From positions 1 through 11,086 of the forward strand of contig JAEWJG010000199.1 in assembly GCA_023386675.1 (NCBI GenBank): a stretch of 11,086 nt of DNA, written 5' to 3'. Every line of letters begins with the position of its first letter. Positions within the stretch are counted from its first letter, which is position 1. Below are positions 1 to 5,968 of this stretch, one piece after another. Below the pieces are notes generated by a model, which saw nothing but the letters and a program-made list of their open reading frames with translations, was not told the origin of the DNA and did not search any database. The stretch comes from Actinomycetes bacterium (GTDB lineage: Bacteria; Actinomycetota; Actinomycetes; Actinomycetales; Microbacteriaceae). The position numbers were made by a program, and so were the translations under genes.

Positions 1-217
1 GGACGAAGACTCCCGGATCGACGTGCAGGCGGAGGCCGCAGAACTCGACCCAGCCGAGCAGCGGCTCCAGCGGCTCGCCGGCGACGCGACGGGCGACCAG
101 CGCGTCCAGCTCGGCGTCCGAGCCGGCCGCCTCGGTCAGCAGCCGGGCTTCATCCTCGGCGAAGACGCATCCCGCGGCGCGCAGGCGCGCGACGATCTCG
201 GTCTCGGGTACGGGCAC
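1..217 (-). CDS. PrmC/HemK-like protein N5-glutamine methyltransferase, N-terminal part (truncated by window edge)
   Basis: The first 72 residues of a gene that runs off the left edge. They resemble the N-terminal helical domain of PrmC-related methyltransferases, which methylate a glutamine side chain (in PrmC, the GGQ motif of release factors) using S-adenosylmethionine. The telling stretch is the conserved linker around residues 41-72, with GEPLE, then LGW-EFCGL, then VDPGVFV, which normally leads into the SAM-binding domain. That catalytic domain with its NPPY motif lies outside the window, so activity cannot be judged. The variant looks more like the actinobacterial 'putative N5-glutamine methyltransferase' paralogue than canonical PrmC; this is from memory of the families. 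Start choice: an in-frame TAG at 229-227 leaves GTG at 217 as the only good start. No Shine-Dalgarno is visible, but TAGCAT sits 6 bases upstream, so a leaderless message is likely. The flavodoxin-like gene lies 45 bases upstream on the same strand. Confidence 0.8.
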   Translation of the reverse strand, partial: MPVPETEIVARLRAAGCVFAEDEARLLTEAAGSDAELDALVARRVAGEPLEPLLGWVEFCGLRLHVDPGVFV

Positions 218-223
218 CGGGCC

Positions 224-229
224 ATGCTA
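224..229 (-). promoter_or_regulatory. -10 box of a probable leaderless promoter for the methyltransferase gene
   Basis: On the minus strand TAGCAT fits the actinobacterial TANNNT -10 consensus. It is followed by exactly 6 bases and then GTG, which would place the transcription start at the first codon. No recognisable -35 lies 17-18 bases upstream. Seen directly: the box and spacing. Inferred: that it is a promoter. Confidence 0.45.
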
Positions 230-242
230 GCCGCGCACCGAG

Positions 243-257
243 GCCGCGGACCGCGGC
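243..257 (-). terminator. Short GC hairpin after the flavodoxin-like gene
   Basis: GCCGCG, a three-base loop, then CGCGGC form a perfect 6-bp stem just past the TGA stop at 265-263. There is no T run after it. It could be a weak terminator separating the flavodoxin-like gene from the methyltransferase, or chance in GC-rich DNA. Confidence 0.3.
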
Positions 258-262
258 GCGGC

Positions 263-883
263 TCAGGCAGACCCGAACGGCTGCGCCCGCAGCACCCGCG
301 CGAGGTGCGCCGCGTTGTGCGCGACCGTCGCGTTCTGACCGGCCACCGCCTCCGGCGTCTCGTCCAGATCCTTGTAGTCGACGGTCTGCATCGCCTCGCC
401 GTTCCAGTAGGTCGAGCCCTGCGACGGGATGCTGAAGCCCACGTCGTTCAGACCCTGGAAGAGGTCGGCGATGATGCCGTGCGCGCCGTCCTCGTTGCCG
501 ACGACGCCCACGATCGCGACCTTGCCCTCCACGAGCGGACGGCCGTTGTCGTCGGTCTCGGAGAGCTCGGCATCGAGGCGCTCCAGCGCCCGCTGCGCGA
601 CGGACGAGAGGTGCCCCATCCAGGTCGGCGTCACCATGACGAGGATGTCGGAGGCCAGGATCTGCTCCCGGATCCTCGGCCACTCGTCGCCGTTCCCCTC
701 GTCCGCCGAGACGCCGGGCTTGATGTCGTAGTCGACCAGGCGCACGGCCGTGCCGGTCACATCGTGGGTGGCCAGCTCGTCCAGCAGCTGCCGGGCCATG
801 AGCTGGCTGCTCGACTCCCCGGGCGACGGCGTGAGCGTGCACACGAGGGCGAGGGCGGTCAACGGGCGGGTCTGATCGGTCAT
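263..883 (-). CDS. Flavodoxin-like / NAD(P)H-dependent FMN reductase family protein
   Basis: A 206-residue soluble protein of the flavodoxin-like FMN reductase (NADPH-dependent quinone reductase) superfamily. It is expected to bind FMN and pass electrons from NAD(P)H to small acceptors such as quinones. The N-terminal strand LTALALVCTLTPSPGESSSQ (residues 8-27) holds the Ser-rich phosphate-binding loop. PTWMGHLSS at 86-94 is the flavin-contacting loop typical of the family, and GNEDGAHG at 129-136 is the second flavin loop. Length is normal. The reading frame can extend to a TTG at 934, but the fold begins near ATG 883 and the extra 17 residues are basic and unlike the family, so ATG is chosen. 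No strong Shine-Dalgarno precedes it. It is divergent from the gene at 978, with an operator-like palindrome between them. Substrate unknown. Confidence 0.85.
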   Translation of the reverse strand: MTDQTRPLTALALVCTLTPSPGESSSQLMARQLLDELATHDVTGTAVRLVDYDIKPGVSADEGNGDEWPRIREQILASDILVMVTPTWMGHLSSVAQRALERLDAELSETDDNGRPLVEGKVAIVGVVGNEDGAHGIIADLFQGLNDVGFSIPSQGSTYWNGEAMQTVDYKDLDETPEAVAGQNATVAHNAAHLARVLRAQPFGSA

Positions 884-935
884 GCGGTGGAGTGAACGCG
901 CGGCCCGCGGCGAACGCAAGGCATTCGCAGTCAAC

Positions 936-949
936 GGTCAACCTTGACC
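936..949. promoter_or_regulatory. Perfect 14-base palindrome, candidate operator in the divergent promoter region
   Basis: GGTCAA-CC-TTGACC is a perfect inverted repeat of 6-base arms with a 2-base centre. A third copy of the half-site (GTCAAC, 930-935) lies directly beside it. The right arm doubles as the best -35 hexamer (TTGACC) for the gene at 978. A dimeric regulator bound here would block or reshape that promoter and might also affect the divergent flavodoxin-like gene. No regulator gene is adjacent. Confidence 0.45.
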
Positions 950-971
950 TTCGGCACATGGGATGTATTGA
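944..971 (+). promoter_or_regulatory. Probable promoter of the 978 gene, leaderless
   Basis: TTGACC (944-949) as -35, a 16-base spacer, then TATTGA (966-971) as -10. The -10 ends 6 bases before ATG 978, which predicts transcription starting at the start codon. No Shine-Dalgarno is seen at a working distance. This is the only promoter in the window with both boxes convincing. Confidence 0.5.
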
Positions 972-977
972 TGGTCT

Positions 978-1316
978 ATGAAACGCATCCACTACGCGAA
1001 CGGATCGCTGCTCACCGGCGACGACATCGCCGACGTCCTGGTGCGCTTCGCCGCCGCTCTGGCACACCGTCAGGACGCAGCAGAAGTGCACGCGCCCGCG
1101 ATCGTCGACGGCGGCCAGACCGGAGAGGTGCTGATGCTGCTCGGACCGGCCAGCCAGATCCTCGCGGAGAACGAGGAGTTCTCCGGGAGGGAGCTCCGCG
1201 ATGAGGGATTCGTCACCGAATTCGAGGGCAGGATCGCCGCTCTCGGGCCCACGCGTGCGACCTTCGTCGAACACGGGACGGACGACTTGCCCGATCTCGA
1301 CTACGACCTGCTCTAA
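978..1316 (+). CDS. Conserved-looking small hypothetical protein (112 aa)
   Basis: I do not recognise a named family. The protein is acidic and predicted soluble, with no signal peptide or membrane segment. The N-terminus MKRIHYANGSLLTGDDIAD leads into a helix rich in Ala and Leu (about residues 16-30), then a strand-like stretch around 48-58 (GEVLMLLGPASQI). The C-terminus is acidic and ends DLDYDLL. Start: ATG 978 lies 6 bases after the TATTGA -10 box, so translation is probably leaderless. It stands alone between a divergent gene and a downstream gene with its own promoter-like box. A possible role in stress or redox response rests only on sharing an operator-like palindrome with the flavodoxin-like gene and is weak. 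Confidence 0.75.
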   Translation: MKRIHYANGSLLTGDDIADVLVRFAAALAHRQDAAEVHAPAIVDGGQTGEVLMLLGPASQILAENEEFSGRELRDEGFVTEFEGRIAALGPTRATFVEHGTDDLPDLDYDLL

Positions 1317-1359
1317 GCTGCTCGATACACACCGCACTGGCGCTCTCGCGGGCACCGCG

Positions 1360-1365
1360 TACTAT
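1360..1365 (+). promoter_or_regulatory. -10 box upstream of the acidic-tailed small protein gene
   Basis: TACTAT fits TANNNT and lies 31 bases before ATG 1397, giving a short leader that contains the GGGAGAGG ribosome binding site (1386-1393). The -35 region is not convincing. Confidence 0.4.
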
Positions 1366-1396
1366 CGGGCGAGAAACGGACGACCGGGAGAGGTTA

Positions 1397-1678
1397 ATGC
1401 AGGTGTTCCACGTCTACATCGACGACCTGAGATTCACCTTCGTCGACCGTGCCCCGGTCGAGGAGCTGAAGAGCAGTGTCGTCGCCGCGAGCAGGAACGA
1501 CGGCGACTTCGTCTCCATCACCCAGTCGAGCCGTCCGCCGAGCGAGATCTTCGTCACCAGCCAGACGAAGGTGCGCATCGAGACGGCGACCATCCCGCGC
1601 GACCCGGTGTCCACCGGAGCCACCGCCGGGGAAGACGACGACGACGCCTTCTGGTTCGACTTCGACTCCCTCGCCTGA
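1397..1678 (+). CDS. Small acidic-tailed hypothetical protein (93 aa)
   Basis: A 93-residue soluble protein that I cannot name. The first 70 residues alternate like a small beta-rich domain: MQVFHVYIDDLRFTFVD, then a short helix (PVEELKSSVVAA), then strands around FVSITQ and KVRIETATI. The tail after about residue 75 is disordered and strongly acidic (EDDDD) and ends in aromatic and acidic residues (FWFDFDSLA). Start: ATG 1397 has a good Shine-Dalgarno, GGGAGAGG, 3 bases upstream. It resembles the many small actinobacterial proteins with a short beta domain. The acidic, aromatic tail could be a binding peptide, which is inference only. The Rieske oxidoreductase follows 70 bases downstream and may be cotranscribed. 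Confidence 0.75.
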   Translation: MQVFHVYIDDLRFTFVDRAPVEELKSSVVAASRNDGDFVSITQSSRPPSEIFVTSQTKVRIETATIPRDPVSTGATAGEDDDDAFWFDFDSLA

Positions 1679-1748
1679 CAGGCGGGTAGCGGATACACCC
1701 CGGAGTCAACCACTTCCGCCGGTCGATCCAGCAGGGGATGCTCGTGTC

Positions 1749-3269
1749 ATGCCGACGACGTCCCTCTGGCTTCAGACCGCCCCGCCGATCGCCACCGACA
1801 GCTTCGAGTGGGACGGCCACTACGACACGATCGTTGTCGGCGCCGGCCTGACCGGTCTCGCGACGGCGCTCATGCTCGCCCGGTCCGGGATGCGCGTCTG
1901 CGTGTTCGAGGGCCGCACCGTCGGCGCGGTCACCACGGGCAACACGACAGGCAAGGTGAGCCTGCTGCAGGGCACGACCCTGTCGTCCATCCGCCGGCAC
2001 TCCTCCGACGCGGTGCTGCGCGCCTACGTCGACGGCAACACGGCGGGTCAAGGCTGGCTGCTCGACTTCTGCGAGGAGCAGCGGGTGCCGTTCGACGTGC
2101 GGGACGCGGTGACCTACGCGACGACGCTGGACGGGCTGGACAAGCTGGACGCGGAGCTCGCGGCCGCGCGCTCCGCCGGGCTGGACGCGGCGGAGGAGCG
2201 CAGCACCGAGCTGCCGTTCGCGGTCGAGGGCGCGCTCACCCTCGCCGGTCAAGCGCAGGTGCATCCGCTGAAGGTGCTCGCCGCGCTGGCCGCCGAGCTG
2301 CGCCGGCTGGGCGGACGGATCGTCGAGGGCGAGCGGGTGACCGACGTGTCCGCGGCGAAGCCCGCGGTCGTCACCAGCACCTCCGGCACCTCGCACGCCG
2401 ATCACGTGGTCCTCGCGACCGGGACGCCCATCCTGGACCGCGGCCTGTACTTCGCGAAGGTCGAGCCGACGCGGTCCTACGTCACGGCGTTCCGCGTCCC
2501 AGGCGAGATTCCGCGCGCGATGCACCTGTCGGCCGACTCCCCCACGCGCTCGCTGCGGACGGCGACCGCCGACGACGGCAGCGAGTTGCTGCTCGTCGGC
2601 GGAAACGGTCATCCCGTCGGGCGAGCGGACTCGCCCGCCGCGAAGATCGCCGACCTCACCGCCTGGGCGGAGCGGATGTTCCCCGGCGCCGAGCGCACGC
2701 ACTGGTGGGCTGCGCAGGACTACCGCTCGGCGAACCGCGTGCCGTTCGTCGGCTGGCTCCCGCGCGGGCGCGGGCGCGTGTACTTGGCGACGGGCTACGA
2801 CAAGTGGGGGATGACGAACGCGATCGCCTCGGCCCTCAGCCTCACGGCGGACCTCACCGGCGACACCCTGGAGTGGGCGCGCGTGCTGCACCACCGCGTC
2901 ACCCGGCCGGTGGACATCGCCTCCGGCGTGGCCATGAACGCGGGCGTCGGCAAGGCGGCGGTGACCGAGTGGGCCTCCGCGACGACCGGTCCGGAACTCC
3001 CGGATGCGCCGGTCGGCGAGGGAACGGGGACGGTCGGGCGCCGCGGTCGCACCCCTGTCGCCGTATCGACGGTCGACGGTGAGACGTGCGCCCTCTCGGC
3101 GGTCTGCACCCACCTGGGCGGAGTGGTCCGATGGAACGACGCCGAGCTGTCGTGGGACTGCCCACTGCACGGCTCGCGCTTCGCGCCAGACGGCTCGGTG
3201 CTGGAAGGTCCGGCGACCCAGCCCCTGGCGCCTGCCCCCGCCGCGGCCGCCCCGTCCGACCGCCCGTGA
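1749..3269 (+). CDS. FAD-dependent oxidoreductase (DAO family) with C-terminal Rieske [2Fe-2S] domain
   Basis: A 506-residue cytosolic flavoprotein. Residues 26-36 carry the dinucleotide-binding GxGxxG (VVGAGLTG) of glycine/D-amino-acid oxidase-type enzymes, followed by an FEGRTVGAVTTGNTTGK segment typical of the Rieske-fused subfamily. Substrate and FAD domains run to about residue 400 and include the late FAD-contacting stretch YLATGYDKWGMTN. The Rieske domain at about 420-490 has all four cluster ligands: Cys453, His455, Cys471 and His474 (CTH, 15 residues, CPLH). It should pass electrons between a [2Fe-2S] cluster and FAD; the substrate is unknown. Start: ATG 1749 precedes the FAD fold by the expected 25 residues. 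A possible Shine-Dalgarno (AGGGG) is 11 bases away, which is long. An open frame extends back to 1476, but it overlaps the previous gene and encodes low-complexity sequence. Confidence 0.92.
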   Translation: MPTTSLWLQTAPPIATDSFEWDGHYDTIVVGAGLTGLATALMLARSGMRVCVFEGRTVGAVTTGNTTGKVSLLQGTTLSSIRRHSSDAVLRAYVDGNTAGQGWLLDFCEEQRVPFDVRDAVTYATTLDGLDKLDAELAAARSAGLDAAEERSTELPFAVEGALTLAGQAQVHPLKVLAALAAELRRLGGRIVEGERVTDVSAAKPAVVTSTSGTSHADHVVLATGTPILDRGLYFAKVEPTRSYVTAFRVPGEIPRAMHLSADSPTRSLRTATADDGSELLLVGGNGHPVGRADSPAAKIADLTAWAERMFPGAERTHWWAAQDYRSANRVPFVGWLPRGRGRVYLATGYDKWGMTNAIASALSLTADLTGDTLEWARVLHHRVTRPVDIASGVAMNAGVGKAAVTEWASATTGPELPDAPVGEGTGTVGRRGRTPVAVSTVDGETCALSAVCTHLGGVVRWNDAELSWDCPLHGSRFAPDGSVLEGPATQPLAPAPAAAAPSDRP

Positions 3270-3300
3270 AGCATCTCTAGTCCTGAGAGGCTGCTGGCAG

Positions 3301-3306
3301 TAGGTT
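3301..3306 (+). promoter_or_regulatory. -10-like box before the proline-rich membrane protein gene
   Basis: TAGGTT ends 6 bases before ATG 3313, the leaderless spacing seen elsewhere in the window. The overlapping AGTAGG (3299-3304) could instead act as a Shine-Dalgarno 8 bases from the start, so the reading is ambiguous. No clear -35. Confidence 0.35.
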
Positions 3307-3312
3307 GATAAC

Positions 3313-3984
3313 ATGACGAATCCTGACGACGAGAGCACGCCGCGCCCCGCCGGACCCACCGGGGCAGGCGAGCCGACGACCCCGCCGCCCGCTTCGGACG
3401 TTCCGGCCTCGACCGGCGAACCGACTCCTCCCCCGGCGAGCGCCGCCGGCCAGGGCTTCCCCGCCGCGCCGCCGCCTCCCGCCTACCCGGCCGGTGCAGG
3501 AGCGCCCGCCGGCGCCCCCGTGGTCGCGCCGACCGCTCCGCCGCGCACCGTGAACATCGCGTTCTGGCTGTTCATCGCCGGTGCGGTGTTCAGCGTGATC
3601 AGCGGAATCATCACCATCGCCACCATCGGGACGCAGCGCGCCGACTTCATCGCCGCGATCCGCAACTCCAACAACTCGGGCTCGACCAACCCCGAGACCC
3701 TCGCGGACGCTGTCATCGCCGGCGCCACCACCTGGGCCGTCGTGACGCTGATCTTCTGGGCCGTCGTGTTCGTCCTGTTCGCGTTCTTCATGCGACGCGG
3801 CGCGAACTGGGCGCGCATCGTGCTCACGGTGCTCACTGCCCTGTCGCTGCTGAACATCATCAACGGCTTCGGTACCGGCTTCCTGCAGGTCGCCGTGACC
3901 GTCGTCGGTGTCATCCTCATCTGGCTGCGCCCGTCGAGCGAGTACTTCGCCGCGGTGAAGGCCTCCAAGGCGCCGCGCGCCTGA
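3313..3984 (+). CDS. Proline-rich integral membrane protein, four predicted helices
   Basis: A 223-residue membrane protein. Residues 1-78 are a disordered tract rich in Pro, Ala, Gly and Thr with several PPP runs, presumably cytoplasmic and common in actinobacterial membrane proteins. Four hydrophobic segments follow at about 80-105, 138-160, 166-186 and 189-205, with a polar loop (about 107-135) between the first two that contains NSNNSGSTN. The short positive segment RRGANWAR between helices 2 and 3 suggests a cytoplasmic loop. The tail is short and basic. I cannot assign a function. The proline-rich N-terminus could bind a partner protein, but this is speculation. It begins 43 bases after the Rieske gene and is followed by a strong terminator, so it ends its transcript. 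Confidence 0.82.
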   Translation: MTNPDDESTPRPAGPTGAGEPTTPPPASDVPASTGEPTPPPASAAGQGFPAAPPPPAYPAGAGAPAGAPVVAPTAPPRTVNIAFWLFIAGAVFSVISGIITIATIGTQRADFIAAIRNSNNSGSTNPETLADAVIAGATTWAVVTLIFWAVVFVLFAFFMRRGANWARIVLTVLTALSLLNIINGFGTGFLQVAVTVVGVILIWLRPSSEYFAAVKASKAPRA

Positions 3985-3996
3985 CGCCCGCCTCCC

Positions 3997-4030
3997 CTGC
4001 GGCCCGTGGACTCCCGTCCGCGGGCCGCAG
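3997..4030 (+). terminator. Strong hairpin terminator after the membrane protein gene
   Basis: Two 15-base arms (3997-4011 and 4016-4030) pair with one G-T wobble around a TCCC loop. The outer ten bases, CTGCGGCCCG with CGGGCCGCAG, are perfect. It starts 12 bases after the stop codon and is followed by TCGTCTGTG, which is T-rich for this DNA but not a real T run. This is the most stable hairpin I found in the window. Confidence 0.75.
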
Positions 4031-4043
4031 TCGTCTGTGCGCG

Positions 4044-4049
4044 TACACT
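4044..4049 (+). promoter_or_regulatory. -10 box of a probable leaderless promoter for the coiled-coil gene
   Basis: TACACT fits TANNNT and is followed by 6 bases and ATG 4056. No Shine-Dalgarno is present. The expected -35 position falls inside the right arm of the preceding terminator. Confidence 0.5.
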
Positions 4050-4055
4050 CGCGGC

Positions 4056-4925
4056 ATGGACCTGCGGGACGTCGCCGGCGAGCTCTACGCCGCCGCACCG
4101 GGCGACTTCATCGCGAAGCGGAACGCCGCAGCGGCGGGGGCCGACCGTCCGACCGCCAAGCAGATCAAGGCGCTGCGCAAGCCGTCCGCGTCCGCAAGCG
4201 CGATCAATTCGCTCGTGCGCGACCAGCCGGACCTCGTCGGCGACGTGCTGGACATCGGGGCGCGGATGCGCGACGCCTTCGCCTCTCGCGACCGCGCCGA
4301 GATCCGGTCGCTGACCCAGGAGCGGCAGCGGCTGCTGCAGCGGGCGACGAACGGCCTCGACCTCAGCCCTGCCGTGCAGCGCGAGGTCGAGGAGACGCTG
4401 CAAGCGGCGGTCATCGACCCGGCGGCCGCTGCGGCGGTCCGGAGCGGAATGCTGGTCCGCGCGCTCGAGTCGACCGGCCTGGAGCAGGTGGACGTGTCGG
4501 ACGCCGTGGCACTGCCGGTCGAGATCGAGGACTTCCCGGCGCCGCGTCCCGGGCGGAAGAAGGTGTCGCCCCCGCGAGAGGATGCGGGAGACGCGGAGGC
4601 GGATGAAGACGGGGAGGCGCCCGCTGAGCCGGCCGAGTCGCCGAGCGAGCGCCGCGAGCGTCAGCGCCGCGTCCGCGCCGCCGAGAAGGCCGTCGAGCGC
4701 GCCCGCGCCGATGCCGACGCGATCGACGACGAGCTCGACGACACGGTCGACCGCCGCGGCGACCTGGAGGCCGAGCGCGACCGCCTGCAACGGAAGATGC
4801 AGCGCCTGATGGACGACCTGACCGAGACGAGGGCGTCCGAGAAGGAACTGCGCTCCCGCCTCTCCGACGCGCAGCGCGCCGTCCGCGAGGCCGAGCGGGA
4901 GCTGCGGGACGCCCGCGCCGACTGA
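4056..4925 (+). CDS. Coiled-coil hypothetical protein (289 aa), actinobacterial type
   Basis: The N-terminal 150 residues look like a family of unnamed actinobacterial proteins that begin with a short 'elY...pgdF...R...A' motif and a conserved Arg-Lys-Pro / Leu-Val pattern (here IKALRKPSASASAINSLVRD, residues 37-56). The middle (about 155-195) is a Pro/Glu/Asp-rich linker. Residues about 195-289 form a long charged coiled coil with heptad-like Leu/Ala spacing. No signal peptide, membrane helix or enzyme motif is seen, so it is probably cytosolic and oligomeric. In the wider family the N-terminal pattern usually reads as Trp-Leu-Val-Asn; here it is Ala-Ile-Asn-Ser-Leu-Val. Function unknown. 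Start: ATG 4056 fits both the family N-terminus and the leaderless -10 box. It ends 77 bases from the convergent glycosyltransferase. Confidence 0.85.
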   Translation: MDLRDVAGELYAAAPGDFIAKRNAAAAGADRPTAKQIKALRKPSASASAINSLVRDQPDLVGDVLDIGARMRDAFASRDRAEIRSLTQERQRLLQRATNGLDLSPAVQREVEETLQAAVIDPAAAAAVRSGMLVRALESTGLEQVDVSDAVALPVEIEDFPAPRPGRKKVSPPREDAGDAEADEDGEAPAEPAESPSERRERQRRVRAAEKAVERARADADAIDDELDDTVDRRGDLEAERDRLQRKMQRLMDDLTETRASEKELRSRLSDAQRAVREAERELRDARAD

Positions 4926-4934
4926 CCGCACCCT

Positions 4935-4996
4935 CGCGATTTGTGACAAATCGCGGTTACCGCCCGCGCAGGACCGAGATTTGGCCCAAATCTCGG
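4935..4996. repeat. Pair of matched palindromes in a convergent junction
   Basis: Palindrome 1 (4935-4955) has 9-bp arms CGCGATTTG and CAAATCGCG around TGA. Palindrome 2 (4974-4996) has 10-bp arms CCGAGATTTG and CAAATCTCGG around GCC. Both share the core GATTTG-N3-CAAATC, with compensating changes in the flanks (CGC/GCG against CGA/TCG). They lie 18 bases apart between two genes that point at each other. As RNA each would form a stable stem with a three-base loop on either strand, so a two-way terminator is the simplest reading. Neither has a T run, and the shared core also suits a REP-like dispersed element or a protein-binding site. Confidence 0.7.
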
Positions 4997-5002
4997 CAGA
5001 GG

Positions 5003-5968
5003 TCAGGCGACCCAGCGGGCGAGCAGCGCGTCCCAGTCGGCCTGGAAGCGGCCGAGGCCGAACCGCTCCAGCGCCCATTCCCTGGCACGCTCACCGACCT
5101 CCGCGCCGCGGCCGGGGTCGTCGACGAACGCCCGGACCGCGTCGTGCAGCTCGGTCACGTCGGTCGAGATCGCCCCGACGCCCGGCACCACCGCGCGGCG
5201 CGCATCCGTCGCATCCAGCGCCACCACCGGCACCCCGGCCGTCATGGACTCGAGCAGCGAGAGCCCCAGCGAGGTCCAGCGGTTCGGGTGCACGTAGACG
5301 CGACGCCGGCCGACCTCCGAGAACAGCCGCGGCGCTTCGATGTCGCCCGCCGCCACCACGCGTTCCGCGCCGACGCCGAGCGCCTGCGCCAGTCCCTCGA
5401 CCTGCATGCCGAAGACGTCGACCGGCGCGACCGCGCTGAAGCCGCCCAGCAGGTCCGAACCCGTCACCCGCCAGCGGCGCACCGGCTCGTTGATGACCGC
5501 GGCCGCCCGCGGCAGCTCGCCGGTGTAGAAGCTGCCGTAGTCGACCACGCCGTGCTCGATCACCTGCGTGCGCGTCGATCCGGTGTCCCAGAACAGCGCG
5601 TTGAAGTGCGTGACGTGGGCGATCAGGAGGTCGTCCCGATCGGCGAGGGGATGCCGAGAGCGCGGCACATCCTGCTGCGGGGTGTTGTGCTCGACGAACA
5701 CGACGGGCACGTCGACGCCCGGCTTCCGGCCGGTCAGCCGCTCGACGAGCTCGAACTCCTCCAGCCGCTGAAGAACAACGGCGTCGAAGGGCGTCTGCGC
5801 CAGCTCCGACTCGCGCACCTCCACCACGTTCTGCGGCCAGTCGCGGCCCCCGACCCCGCCCTCGCCGGCCTCATCCAGCGGCAGGAGGTACGTGTGGCGT
5901 CCGCGCACGAACGCGTCCATCCAGCCGCCGTGGACCTGCCAGACGAGCAGCCGGAGCGCGCGGCTCAC
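5003..5968 (-). CDS. GT-B fold glycosyltransferase (group 1 type)
   Basis: A 321-residue glycosyltransferase expected to move a sugar from a nucleotide donor to an unknown acceptor. The N-terminal half (RLLVWQVHGGWMDAFVRG at residues 6-23, then FVEHNTPQQD at 91-100) resembles the acceptor-binding domain of GT-B enzymes. The C-terminal half has the donor-binding signature RVYVHPNRWTSLGLSLLESM at 223-242, whose Glu240 matches the last Glu of the EX7E motif of the GT4 family and which is followed by AGVPVVALD. It lacks a signal peptide and membrane segments. Start: GTG at 5968 overlaps the TGA of the upstream gene (GTGA, 4 bases), so translation is probably coupled. The open frame extends to 6109, but that part is low-complexity Arg/Ala/Gly inside the previous gene. 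Donor and acceptor cannot be predicted. Confidence 0.87.
   Translation of the reverse strand: MSRALRLLVWQVHGGWMDAFVRGRHTYLLPLDEAGEGGVGGRDWPQNVVEVRESELAQTPFDAVVLQRLEEFELVERLTGRKPGVDVPVVFVEHNTPQQDVPRSRHPLADRDDLLIAHVTHFNALFWDTGSTRTQVIEHGVVDYGSFYTGELPRAAAVINEPVRRWRVTGSDLLGGFSAVAPVDVFGMQVEGLAQALGVGAERVVAAGDIEAPRLFSEVGRRRVYVHPNRWTSLGLSLLESMTAGVPVVALDATDARRAVVPGVGAISTDVTELHDAVRAFVDDPGRGAEVGERAREWALERFGLGRFQADWDALLARWVA

Noticed and set aside
23..895. Long plus-strand open frame opposite the methyltransferase and flavodoxin-like genes
   Set aside because: It is antisense to genes with clear family motifs and is Arg/Gly/Val-rich low complexity, typical of GC-rich shadow frames.
899..941. A sigma-A promoter for the flavodoxin-like gene using TTGACC/TTGACT on the minus strand
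   Set aside because: No TA-rich -10 lies 16-18 bases downstream of either hexamer, so the minus-strand promoter cannot be placed.
978..1010. Similarity of the first residues of the 978 protein (MKRIHYANG) to the DUF7882 start (MGKLVYG)
   Set aside because: Similarity stops after about ten residues and the later DUF7882 blocks are absent, so common origin is not supported.
150..1355. 401-codon minus-strand open frame spanning the flavodoxin-like gene and the gene at 978
   Set aside because: Arg/Ala-rich without motifs; it runs through the divergent promoter region and two better-supported genes.
1672..1684. CGCCT-GAC-AGGCG hairpin at the stop codon of the 93-residue protein gene
   Set aside because: Only a 5-bp stem without a T run and overlapping the stop codon; expected by chance at this GC content.
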